From: JBMNQI01 sp050944055
GTDB lineage: Bacteria; Bacillota; Clostridia; Oscillospirales; Oscillospiraceae
DNA: 25,082 nucleotides
Assembly (NCBI GenBank): GCA_050944055.1
Contig: JBMNQI010000035.1
Location: 1-25,082 of the forward strand
Reading direction: 5' to 3'
Shown here: piece after piece, positions 7,758 through 14,868 of the stretch
How the letters are laid out: each line of letters begins with the position of its first letter
Numbering within the stretch: the stretch's first letter is position 1
The notes under the pieces: model-generated
The model's database searches: none
What the model saw: only the letters and a program-made list of their open reading frames with translations
Told to the model about the DNA's origin: nothing
Translations under genes and position numbers: made by a program

Positions 7758-10316
7758 TCACATCCCTTTTTTCCCGAAAACAAACGCGTCGGCCGCGGCT
7801 TCTATAAAATATCCCAGTCCCCCCGCCTCGTCGAGCGTCGTGCCCGCGAGATAGGAAAGCAGGCCGTTTATGCCGGTGAAGCTCTTGCCGCCCTCTTCCC
7901 AGCCCTCGGGCGAAATACCGGCCGCGTGATTTTCGGTCGTCTGAGTGACGACAACCTTCATATTGTCATCCGTTTCATACGTGCCTTCCGCAACCGAGCC
8001 GCCTTCATATCTTATCTGGGTCCAGTCAACCTCCGCGCTTTTTACGGTCTCGCCGTCTTCTTTTATTTTGACTTCCCCGCTTATATCCGCCTTATCCCCG
8101 TCTATATCGGCATTAAAGTCGCATTTTACAATACGGCTGCCGTTCGGCGTGTCCGAGGCATATTTAAACGTGCCGGCATAATCCGTTTCCGCGCCTTCCC
8201 CGGTTCGGGCCATAAAATAGACGTCGCCCCTGCCTCCTATGCGCGCATTCACCCTGAAATAGCTCTCCGGGCCGGAATACCAGATTATTGCGCCGAAGGA
8301 ATACGTCTTCTTTGTCCCCGCCATCGCCTCCGGCAAAGACAGCTTGACGCTTACGCCGATTACATCCTCCCTGTAGATGTCCACGGAGGCTTCGAATGCA
8401 ATGCCGGCCATATCCTCGCGCAGCTCGCTTTTGCGCGCTTCCCAGGCGCCTGAGCCGATTCCCTCAAAGGCCGGGCATAAATCCGTATCCTCCCCGAGAT
8501 AGTTCAGGTCATCGTCGAGATAAGTGTCCGACCAGTACTGCCAGCCCGCGCTATCGCTCTCATACGCTCTCGGGTCGCAGAAGCAGTACCAGAGCCCTCC
8601 TGCTCCGTCGCAGTAGAAATATACGCTTCCGTTTGTATAGTAGCCCCTGTCTTCATATAGGCTGAGGGGGGGCCTGCCGATCTCGGATATTTGGTATGAC
8701 CTGTCATACTCTCCCTTGTACGTCAGATCGTCATAGGCGTAGGTAATCCCGTAAAAAACCCAGCCGTACTCGGGTAAATAGGCGTACCAGCCCATATACT
8801 CTCCCTGGTCCGAAAAATGGTAGTAGCGCCCGTCCGCGTCCGCGTAATACCCAGGCTCGTCATATACGCCGAAAAACGGCGTTCCGTATTCGACCAGGCC
8901 GTATTCGCTGCCGAGCGATACGTCCCAGCCACCCATGTATTCCGCATCCTTCCAGACGTATCTGTATGTATATAAGTTCCAGCCGCCGTACTTATCAAAG
9001 CTGTACCAGCCGCGCCTTCCCGGACTTAAGTCGAGGTAAAACCATTTGCCTTCCCTGTCGAGGTAATAGCCTTCCTGCGTATATAATCCGACGTCGAAAC
9101 CACTATACTCGGGGCAGCCCAGATCGCTTTTGTAGCCGTTGCTGCGGAACTTGAAATCATCAGGGTCGGGATAGTCGTCAACACACCAGAAGCCGCCCGC
9201 AGCGTCGTAATACGCCCAGACATGGTTTGTTAAATCGAGGTAATACCATAAGCCGTATTCCTCGTCATAGTAATAGCCCTCCACATAGTCAGCAAATCCG
9301 GGTACGGCGCCCGCATATACGCTATCGCCTTCGACAAATATCGTATCGGGCCCGAAAAGCAAAACTCCGTCTTCCTCCATGGAGGCTCTGGCCGCTTCGC
9401 CCTTGCCCAAAAAAACGCATTTTTCAAGTACGGCGGCAATGTCTATATTGCCGTAGGCATACCAGCAGCCGCCGACATAGTAATAAAGCGCCCCGTCCGC
9501 GCTCAGATACTCCCATTCGCCCCATTCGGAGCTGTAGTAGTAGCCCGGCTCATAAGCCCCGGTCCTTGTGTTGTCGAGCGCCAGGCTGTTGCGAATATAT
9601 TCGTCGAGTATGATGCTTATTATGGAGTAAATCTCTTCCTCGCCCAGCGTCAGCTTGATTCGCTCCGCCCTGACGGTCTTTAAACCCGTATCCACCTCGC
9701 ATCTGGAGGAAGTGTAATTATCGTCGCTTATGCTTTCTTTAAGCGCTTTAGACACAAGCTTCTGCAGCTCTTCCTCGCTTAAAAGGCCGCTCAATCCGTA
9801 ATCACACGCCGCCGAGGCGGCTAAAAGGCCGAGCCCGGATTCTATAATCGAGGCCTGGCCGCTTAAATCAAGCCGCACCGTACTGAGCGAATTGTCGGCC
9901 GGCCTTAAATACAGGTCGCCGTCCACAAAATACAGCCCGAAGCGGGACGGGCTGCTCCCGCACGCAAGCGAAACGGACGCCGCCTTATCGGAGCCGTTTG
10001 ACGCACACGAGATCACTATGCCGCCGCCTTCGAGGCTGCCCGCGCCTTCTCCCGAAAATTTCAGGCTCGTCACCGTGGACCCCCCGCCGTCGCCGGCGCC
10101 GAGCAGGTCCAAATAACTGCAGGACTCGATATAATCCTCTAAACGGTTTCCAAGCCTGCCGAATCCCCAGGAAAGCTTCTCAGGCTTTGTCATCCCCGAA
10201 GCATACCCGGTAAGCTCGTTGTATCTGCCGAAAACAGAGCAGCCGGAAAGACTCCCGGCGCACAAAAGAAGAATCAGCAGTATGGCGGCATATCTTGAAA
10301 AGAATGACTTATTCAC
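7758..10316 (-). CDS. Large lipoprotein with five aromatic-rich tandem repeats
   Basis: An 852-residue lipoprotein: signal with lipobox LSGC (Cys26), an N-terminal beta-rich domain (about 30-245), a Tyr/Trp/Asp/Gly-rich repeat region (about 254-612) and a C-terminal beta-rich domain (about 620-830). The repeats restart at GYY motifs at residues 258, 347, 416, 489 and 558, i.e. every 69-73 residues after a longer first unit, each with a pattern like GYYxDxxGxWYYxD then GWYxY and GW. This recalls choline/glucan-type cell-wall-binding repeats (aromatic and Gly with short hairpins), but the period is longer and the repeats much more acidic, so I do not assign that family. Start is GTG at 10316 with GAGGAG six bases upstream. 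Probable location is the outer face of the membrane. Function unknown. Confidence 0.85.
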   Translation of the reverse strand: MNKSFFSRYAAILLILLLCAGSLSGCSVFGRYNELTGYASGMTKPEKLSWGFGRLGNRLEDYIESCSYLDLLGAGDGGGSTVTSLKFSGEGAGSLEGGGIVISCASNGSDKAASVSLACGSSPSRFGLYFVDGDLYLRPADNSLSTVRLDLSGQASIIESGLGLLAASAACDYGLSGLLSEEELQKLVSKALKESISDDNYTSSRCEVDTGLKTVRAERIKLTLGEEEIYSIISIILDEYIRNSLALDNTRTGAYEPGYYYSSEWGEWEYLSADGALYYYVGGCWYAYGNIDIAAVLEKCVFLGKGEAARASMEEDGVLLFGPDTIFVEGDSVYAGAVPGFADYVEGYYYDEEYGLWYYLDLTNHVWAYYDAAGGFWCVDDYPDPDDFKFRSNGYKSDLGCPEYSGFDVGLYTQEGYYLDREGKWFYLDLSPGRRGWYSFDKYGGWNLYTYRYVWKDAEYMGGWDVSLGSEYGLVEYGTPFFGVYDEPGYYADADGRYYHFSDQGEYMGWYAYLPEYGWVFYGITYAYDDLTYKGEYDRSYQISEIGRPPLSLYEDRGYYTNGSVYFYCDGAGGLWYCFCDPRAYESDSAGWQYWSDTYLDDDLNYLGEDTDLCPAFEGIGSGAWEARKSELREDMAGIAFEASVDIYREDVIGVSVKLSLPEAMAGTKKTYSFGAIIWYSGPESYFRVNARIGGRGDVYFMARTGEGAETDYAGTFKYASDTPNGSRIVKCDFNADIDGDKADISGEVKIKEDGETVKSAEVDWTQIRYEGGSVAEGTYETDDNMKVVVTQTTENHAAGISPEGWEEGGKSFTGINGLLSYLAGTTLDEAGGLGYFIEAAADAFVFGKKGM
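8481..9557 (-). repeat. Protein-level imperfect tandem repeats, about 70 residues each
   Basis: Five units within the large lipoprotein, detected from the recurring GYY start and following aromatic pattern. The units are diverged in sequence (only the aromatic, Gly and Asp framework is conserved), so they are old duplications or under selection for fold only. The first unit carries an insertion of about 20 residues. Confidence 0.7.
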
Positions 10317-10341
10317 TCTTATCTCCTCAGCTTTTTTCAGA

Positions 10342-10358
10342 CTATGCCGTGGGCATAG
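10342..10358. promoter_or_regulatory. 7-bp inverted repeat at the predicted 5' end of the aromatic lipoprotein mRNA
   Basis: CTATGCC and GGCATAG flank a 3-base loop. The element sits a few bases downstream of the expected transcription start of the minus-strand promoter at 10368-10396 and upstream of the ribosome binding site. It lacks a T run so is not a terminator; it could be a 5' stabilising hairpin or an operator. Either role is inference. Confidence 0.35.
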
Positions 10359-10367
10359 CCTGCGGTT

Positions 10368-10396
10368 ATAATATCAAAAAAAATCGTTAATTTCAA
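10368..10396 (-). promoter_or_regulatory. Candidate vegetative promoter for the aromatic-repeat lipoprotein
   Basis: On the minus strand TTGAAA (-35), a 17-base spacer containing eight T, and TATTAT (-10) match sigma-A consensus 5/6 and 5/6. The site is about 50 bases upstream of the GTG start, inside an AT-rich divergent intergenic region. Confidence 0.6.
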
Positions 10397-10442
10397 TCCA
10401 TTTATCTCCATATACCTAAATTAAAAAACATGTCGTTATGTA

Positions 10443-10471
10443 TGGAAATTTATTGGGTAATGCTGTATAAT
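10443..10471 (+). promoter_or_regulatory. Candidate promoter for exodeoxyribonuclease III
   Basis: A perfect TATAAT (10466-10471) lies 17 bases after TGGAAA (10443-10448, 4/6 match to TTGACA). Transcription would start near 10478, leaving a leader of about 26-29 bases. This matters because it places the only ribosome binding site, AGGGAGG at 10495-10501, directly before ATT/ATC codons rather than any ATG. Confidence 0.55.
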
Positions 10472-10503
10472 GAGTTTTACTGAAACGGAAGCTCAGGGAG
10501 GCG

Positions 10504-11268
10504 ATTATCTCGCTCAAGCTCATCTCATGGAACGTAAACGGCCTGCGCGCCTGTGCGAACAAGGGTTTCTTTGAATTCTTCGAAAGCGCGGACGCGGACA
10601 TTTTCTGCGTGCAGGAGACCAAGATGCAGCGCAACCAGGCTGAATTCGATTTTCCCGGAATGCATGAATACTGGAACAGCGCTGAGCGGCGCGGCTATTC
10701 CGGCACAGCGGTATTTGCGAAAAATATGCCGCTTCGCGTCGCCTACGGCATCGGAGTGCCGGAGCACGATACAGAGGGCCGCGTTATCACGCTCGAATAT
10801 GAAAAATTCTATCTTATAAACGTCTATACGCCCAATTCCCAGGACGAGCTTGCGCGCCTGGATTACCGCATGGACTGGGAGGACGCTTTCCGGAATTACC
10901 TTATCCCGCTCGACAGGGAGAAGCCGCTTATAATCTGCGGGGATCTGAACGTCGCCCACAGGGAGATCGACCTTAAAAACCCCAAAGCCAATGTATATAA
11001 CGCCGGATTCACGCCCGAGGAGCGCGCGAAATTCTCGCTGCTGCTCGATTCCGGCTTCGTCGATTCGTTCAGAATGCTCTATCCGGACGAGGAAGGCGCG
11101 TACACATATTGGTCCTACCGGTTTTCGGCGCGTTCCAGAAACGCCGGATGGAGGATAGACTATTTCCTCGTCTCGCAGCGCCTTGCGCCGGCAATCCGGG
11201 GAGCAACAATATATAAGGAAGTAATGGGCAGCGACCACTGCCCCGTCGGATTGGAAATCGACATATGA
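10504..11268 (+). CDS. exoA: Exodeoxyribonuclease III / AP endonuclease, apparent ATT or ATC start
   Basis: Mg-dependent 3'-5' exonuclease and abasic-site endonuclease of base excision repair. Numbered from ATT at 10504 (254 residues), the family residues are all there: Asn10 in SWNVNGLRA, Glu38 in CVQETKM, Tyr108 in INVYTPN, Asp147/Asn149 in GDLNVAH, Asp219 in RIDYF and Asp244/His245 in SDHCPV. The first ATG/GTG/TTG in frame is GTG at 10609, which would delete Asn10 and end just before the catalytic Glu region. Upstream, a TGA at 10471 closes the frame and only ATT (10504) or ATC (10507) follow AGGGAGG, at two and five bases. The usual N terminus of the family, MKLISWNVNG, aligns right after. 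Overlaps the cupin gene by four bases. Confidence 0.85.
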   Translation: MISLKLISWNVNGLRACANKGFFEFFESADADIFCVQETKMQRNQAEFDFPGMHEYWNSAERRGYSGTAVFAKNMPLRVAYGIGVPEHDTEGRVITLEYEKFYLINVYTPNSQDELARLDYRMDWEDAFRNYLIPLDREKPLIICGDLNVAHREIDLKNPKANVYNAGFTPEERAKFSLLLDSGFVDSFRMLYPDEEGAYTYWSYRFSARSRNAGWRIDYFLVSQRLAPAIRGATIYKEVMGSDHCPVGLEIDI

Positions 11269-11582
11269 ACCTTTACTCGCTTCCGCCAATCTCGGGCAAA
11301 GAGGTCGAAACGGAACTATTTTCTTCGCCAAACGTCCGCATTGTCAGAATCGTTTCGCGCGGCCAAGCTTCGCCAGAAGGTTTTTATTACGATCAGGACG
11401 AGACCGAGTGGGTGTGCGTGCTCCAGGGCGAGGGCGTCGTCTCTTTTCCGGACGGCCGCGAGGTAAGCCTCCGCGCGGGGGATACTCTTAAGCTCCCGGC
11501 GCATGAGAAGCACCGGGTTAAGAGCACGTCGGAAGAACCGCCCTGCGTTTGGCTCTGCGTTTATATTGAGAATAAAGAATAG
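11265..11582 (+). CDS. Small cupin-domain protein
   Basis: A 105-residue single-domain cupin. Motif 1 is seen in ETEWVCVLQGEGVVSFPDG (46-64) and motif 2 in AGDTLKLPAHEKHRV (71-85); likely metal ligands are Glu48, His80 and His83. Closely similar small cupins are widespread in bacteria and mostly uncharacterised, so no reaction is assigned. The ATG overlaps the TGA of exoA as ATGA, so translation is probably coupled and both come from the promoter upstream of exoA. A link to DNA repair is not otherwise supported. Confidence 0.85.
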   Translation: MNLYSLPPISGKEVETELFSSPNVRIVRIVSRGQASPEGFYYDQDETEWVCVLQGEGVVSFPDGREVSLRAGDTLKLPAHEKHRVKSTSEEPPCVWLCVYIENKE

Positions 11583-11614
11583 CCACATCCTTCCCGCCAA
11601 AGGCGCGGAAGTTA

Positions 11615-11643
11615 TTGACTTGGACCTGCCGAAAGTTTAAAAT
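11615..11643 (+). promoter_or_regulatory. Strong sigma-A-type promoter for the zinc-ribbon/Big_2 gene
   Basis: TTGACT (11615-11620), a 17-base spacer and TAAAAT (11638-11643) each match consensus at 5/6. The expected transcription start is near 11650, about 25 bases before the ATG. Confidence 0.65.
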
Positions 11644-11644
11644 C

Positions 11645-11658
11645 GAGGTGAACACCTC
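11645..11658. promoter_or_regulatory. Perfect 6-2-6 inverted repeat overlapping the predicted transcription start
   Basis: GAGGTG-AA-CACCTC begins one base after the -10 hexamer and ends six bases before the AGGAGG ribosome binding site. Its position fits an operator bound by a dimeric repressor; an RNA hairpin is the alternative. No known operator consensus is recognised. Confidence 0.4.
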
Positions 11659-11674
11659 AAGTCAGGAGGAGAAC

Positions 11675-12262
11675 ATGGCAACTGTCAGATGCAGCCACTG
11701 CGGAGCGGCTTTTTCGTCGCACAGAAAGGAATGCCCCGAATGCGGCGCCATAAGGAACAAGGGGGGCGCGCGTCTTAAGCCCAGGCAGAGGAACAACGCG
11801 CAGCTTCTCGTTACCATCATACTTATTATTGCCATTATGATATGCGCCGTAATTCTGGTTAAAATGATCGTTGACAGGGTCCGCACCGGCACGGAAGAGC
11901 CCGGGACAAGCGAGAGCCTGGTTTCGCCGGGTGAAACGGAACCCGCCGGACAGAGCGAGGCGGAACCGACGGAGGAGACAACTCCCGAGCCTACCCCGTC
12001 ACCCGAACCGACGCCAGAGCCGACGCCGGAGGTAAGGTCAATCACTCTCAACCGCGAGGATGTGACGTTCTCTATCGGCGAAAGATTCACTTTTAAGGCG
12101 ACAACCGACCCCGAGGGCGTCGAGGTAATCTGGGACAGCGCGGACGACTCGATCGTTCAGATCGACGAGGAGGGCAACGCCGTTGCCGTCGGCAGCGGGA
12201 CGAGCGAGATAGCCGCATCGGCGGGAGGAAAATCGGACACCTGTATTGTGAGAGTCAGATAA
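11675..12262 (+). CDS. Zinc-ribbon, single-membrane-span, Big_2-domain protein
   Basis: A 195-residue protein in four parts: an N-terminal zinc ribbon with Cys6, Cys9, Cys20 and Cys23 (CSHCG and CPECG), a membrane helix at about 44-66, a Pro/Glu/Thr linker with repeated EPTP units (about 85-119) and a bacterial Ig-like Big_2 domain (about 120-195; SITLN, WDSADDSIVQIDEEG and AVGSGTSEIAA). By topology the ribbon is likely cytosolic and the Big_2 domain outside. Start is ATG 11675 with AGGAGG five bases upstream; an earlier in-frame start is not supported. Function unknown; this layout occurs in Firmicutes zinc-ribbon membrane proteins. Followed by a GC-rich hairpin, so probably monocistronic. 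Confidence 0.85.
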   Translation: MATVRCSHCGAAFSSHRKECPECGAIRNKGGARLKPRQRNNAQLLVTIILIIAIMICAVILVKMIVDRVRTGTEEPGTSESLVSPGETEPAGQSEAEPTEETTPEPTPSPEPTPEPTPEVRSITLNREDVTFSIGERFTFKATTDPEGVEVIWDSADDSIVQIDEEGNAVAVGSGTSEIAASAGGKSDTCIVRVR

Positions 12263-12293
12263 GCCCGAATGAGCCAGTCAATCTCAACCGAGC

Positions 12294-12318
12294 CCGAGGC
12301 GCGCACGGCGCGCCTCGG
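12294..12318 (+). terminator. Perfect 11-bp stem-loop after the Big_2 gene
   Basis: CCGAGGCGCGC (12294-12304) pairs completely with GCGCGCCTCGG (12308-12318) around a 3-base loop, 32 bases after the stop. The following sequence CAGTTCGTTAATAA is only moderately T-rich, so efficiency is uncertain. The rest of the interval to 12490 shows no gene. Confidence 0.65.
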
Positions 12319-12490
12319 CAGTTCGTTAATAATCGGCGGCTCAGGCCGAGCTATAGTGCCCCGGCTGTCAGCAGTATGGAAAATGGCGAGGAGCTCTTAT
12401 TAACCTGTCATTGCCCGATGGCTAATGGCCGCGCCGGCAATGGCAGACTGTTTTTTGAATAGTAAACAATACTGTATTTGGAGGCAAAAC

Positions 12491-13942
12491 ATGGCACTGA
12501 TGACAAAGGAGCAGTATATTGAAAGCATACGCAGGCTCAAGCTGAATGTCTACATGTTCGGCAAGAAGATTGAAAACACAGTAGACGATCCGATTATCCG
12601 CCCCTCGCTCAATTCTGTCGCGGCTACATACGAGCTTGCCCAGGATATCCGCTATGAGGACCTGATGACGGCTGCCTCCAATCTGACGGGCCGCAGGATA
12701 AACCGTTTCTGCCACCTGCATCAGAGCAGCGAGGATCTTATAAAAAAGGTGAAGATGCAGAGGCTTATGGGCAGGACGACAGCCGCTTGTTTCCAGCGCT
12801 GTGTAGGCCTGGACGCCGCGAATGCCTTATACTCGACAACTTATGAAATCGACCAGAAATATAAAACACACTATTTCGACAACTTTGTCAAGTTCTGGAC
12901 CTATGTTCAGGACGAGGACCTGACAGTCGACGGCGCTATGACGGACCCGAAGGGCGACCGCTCCCTGCCTCCCTCAAAGCAGGCCGACCCGGATCTGTTT
13001 TTGCGCGTAGTCGAGCAACGGCCCGACGGCATAGTGGTCCGGGGCGCAAAGGCCCACCAGACCGGCATGCTCAATTCGCACGAAGTCATAGTCATGCCTA
13101 CCATAACCATGACCGAGGCCGATAAGGACTATGCCGTATCCTTCGCCGTGCCGACCGACGCGCCGGGCATCGTCATAATCTACGGGCGTCAGAGCTGCGA
13201 CACGCGCAAGCTGGAGCCCGGGGCCGATATAGACGTTGGAAACAGGAAATACGGCGGGCATGAGGCCCTCGTCATATTCAACGACGTTTTCGTGCCCAAT
13301 GAGCGTATATTTATGAACGGCGAGTGGGATTATTCAGGTATGCTCGTGGAGCGCTTTGCCGGCTACCACCGCCAGAGCTACGGGGGCTGCAAGGTCGGAG
13401 TAGGCGACGTGCTCATAGGCGCCGCCGCTCTTGCCGCCGACTATAACGGCGCGGGCAAGGCAAGCCATGTAAAAGACAAGCTCATTGAGATGACGCATTT
13501 AAACGAGACTCTTTACTCCTGCGGCATCGCCTGTTCGGCGGAGGGCGTAAAAACGGCGGCGGGCAACTACCAGATCGATCTCCTGCTCGCAAACGTATGC
13601 AAGCAGAACGTAACCCGCTTCCCCTACGAGATAGCGCGTCTCGCCGAGGACATAGCGGGAGGCCTGATGGTGACAATGCCGTCTGAGCAGGACCTCAACA
13701 GCCCGGAGGTCGGCCCGCTTGTTGAAAAATACCTCAAGGGCGTGGAAACTGTCCCGACGCGCGACAGGATGCGAATTCTGCGCCTTATCGAAAACCTGAC
13801 GCTGGGGACCGCCGCCGTCGGCTACCGCACTGAGAGCATGCACGGCGCAGGCTCGCCCCAGGCGCAGCGCATAATGATCTCCCGCCAAAGCAACTTAAAC
13901 GAGAAAAAGGAGCTGGCAAAGCTCATTGCCGGAATCAAATAA
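12491..13942 (+). CDS. abfD: 4-hydroxybutyryl-CoA dehydratase / vinylacetyl-CoA isomerase-type protein
   Basis: A 483-residue member of the flavoprotein family that also includes 4-hydroxyphenylacetate 3-hydroxylase. The Fe-S ligands that set the dehydratase apart are all present: Cys100 and Cys104 (CFQRC) and His293 and Cys300 (HRQSYGGC). They match Cys99, Cys103, His292 and Cys299 of the Clostridium aminobutyricum enzyme with a constant offset of one; Glu258 and Tyr297 likewise align with Glu257 and Tyr296. The known enzyme converts 4-hydroxybutyryl-CoA to crotonyl-CoA using FAD and a [4Fe-4S] cluster and is oxygen-sensitive. Start ATG 12491 has GGAGG six bases upstream. No CoA-transferase or 4-hydroxybutyrate dehydrogenase lies nearby, so the substrate in this organism is uncertain. 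Transketolase genes follow after 77 bases. Confidence 0.85.
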   Translation: MALMTKEQYIESIRRLKLNVYMFGKKIENTVDDPIIRPSLNSVAATYELAQDIRYEDLMTAASNLTGRRINRFCHLHQSSEDLIKKVKMQRLMGRTTAACFQRCVGLDAANALYSTTYEIDQKYKTHYFDNFVKFWTYVQDEDLTVDGAMTDPKGDRSLPPSKQADPDLFLRVVEQRPDGIVVRGAKAHQTGMLNSHEVIVMPTITMTEADKDYAVSFAVPTDAPGIVIIYGRQSCDTRKLEPGADIDVGNRKYGGHEALVIFNDVFVPNERIFMNGEWDYSGMLVERFAGYHRQSYGGCKVGVGDVLIGAAALAADYNGAGKASHVKDKLIEMTHLNETLYSCGIACSAEGVKTAAGNYQIDLLLANVCKQNVTRFPYEIARLAEDIAGGLMVTMPSEQDLNSPEVGPLVEKYLKGVETVPTRDRMRILRLIENLTLGTAAVGYRTESMHGAGSPQAQRIMISRQSNLNEKKELAKLIAGIK

Positions 13943-14019
13943 GAGGAAGAAGCTGTTATACGCCCCGGCAGAGCCGAAGACGCCCGTTTCAATACCAAAC
14001 TGAGGATAAGGAGTAATAT

Positions 14020-14868
14020 ATGTCAACTACGTTGCAATACCAGCTTGCCGCCAACCGTATACGCAGGCTTATACTCAAAGCCATGCGGGAGCAGAAGGGC
14101 GGGCATATCGGCGGCTCGATGTCAATAGCCGACGCCATTGCGGTGCTTTATACGGATAAGCTGAAATACGACCCTAAAAACCCTAAATGGGAGGGGCGCG
14201 ACTGGGTCGTTATGTCGAAAGGTCACGCCGGCCCCGCTCTATACGCGGCTCTCGCTCTGAAGGGCTTTTTCCCGGAGGACGAGCTGCTTACGATGAACAA
14301 GCCCGGAACGCGCCTGCCCAGCCATTGCGACAGGCTTAAGACGCCCGGGGTCGACATGAGCACGGGCTCTCTCGGCCAGGGCGCCTCCACTGCCATTGGC
14401 GTCGCGCTTGGGCATAAGCTGCGCAAGATGAGCAATAAGGTCTTCCTTATCCTCGGCGACGGCGAGTGCAACGAGGGCCAGGTTTGGGAGGGCGCGCTGT
14501 TTGCCGCCCAGCACGGCCTTGACAACCTTATAGTGCTCATAGACTACAACAGGCAGCAGCTCGACGGCTATACCAAGGACATCTGCGATTTAGGCGACCT
14601 CGCCGGAAAATTCTCCGAATTCGGGTTTTACGTTCAGGATATAGACGGACACGACGCAGATGCCCTGTCTTCCGCCATCGACAACGCCAAAGCCCATACG
14701 GGCTCGCCCAGCGCCATCATACTAAACACGATAAAAGGCAAGGGCTGCATAGTTTCGGAAGGCGTTTTTTCAAACCACCATATGTCCGTTGCGCAGGAGA
14801 AAATAGACGAGGCGGCCGCAGTGCTGGACGCCGAATATGAAGCTCTGAAGGCGGGAGGCTCAAGATGA
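14020..14868 (+). CDS. tktA: Transketolase, N-terminal (thiamine diphosphate-binding) subunit
   Basis: A 282-residue protein equal to the first third to half of a full transketolase. It has SKGHAGPALYAAL (66-78), the TPP/Mg motif GDGECNEGQ from Gly146 with Asp147 and Glu152, and the closing Asn177 in DYNRQQ. With the next gene it would transfer two-carbon ketol units between sugar phosphates in the non-oxidative pentose phosphate pathway. ATG 14020 has AAGGAG six bases upstream. The stop overlaps the start of the second subunit as ATGA, so translation is coupled. Split transketolases are common in Clostridia and archaea; related split enzymes may use other sugars, so exact substrate is inferred. 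Symbol is provisional. Confidence 0.92.
   Translation: MSTTLQYQLAANRIRRLILKAMREQKGGHIGGSMSIADAIAVLYTDKLKYDPKNPKWEGRDWVVMSKGHAGPALYAALALKGFFPEDELLTMNKPGTRLPSHCDRLKTPGVDMSTGSLGQGASTAIGVALGHKLRKMSNKVFLILGDGECNEGQVWEGALFAAQHGLDNLIVLIDYNRQQLDGYTKDICDLGDLAGKFSEFGFYVQDIDGHDADALSSAIDNAKAHTGSPSAIILNTIKGKGCIVSEGVFSNHHMSVAQEKIDEAAAVLDAEYEALKAGGSR

Noticed and set aside
7710..8453. 247-residue plus-strand frame opposite the end of the aromatic lipoprotein
   Set aside because: Composition is typical of an antisense shadow, it starts outside any promoter or ribosome site, and the minus-strand lipoprotein is much better supported.
10609..11268. ExoIII starting at GTG 10609
   Set aside because: It would remove the conserved SWNVNGLRA segment and lacks a ribosome binding site at the right distance; the frame upstream encodes the expected N terminus.
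10525..11331. 268-residue open frame on the minus strand opposite exoA and the cupin gene
   Set aside because: It is antisense to two genes with clear catalytic motifs and has no recognisable domain; open antisense frames are common in GC-rich coding DNA.
12491..13942. 4-hydroxyphenylacetate 3-monooxygenase assignment
   Set aside because: The four Fe-S cluster ligands of 4-hydroxybutyryl-CoA dehydratase are present at matching spacing; to my knowledge the oxygenases of the family lack this cluster.
13943..14019. Thiamine (TPP) riboswitch or attenuator ahead of transketolase
   Set aside because: The interval is only 77 bases and shows no THI-box consensus or terminator-type hairpin.
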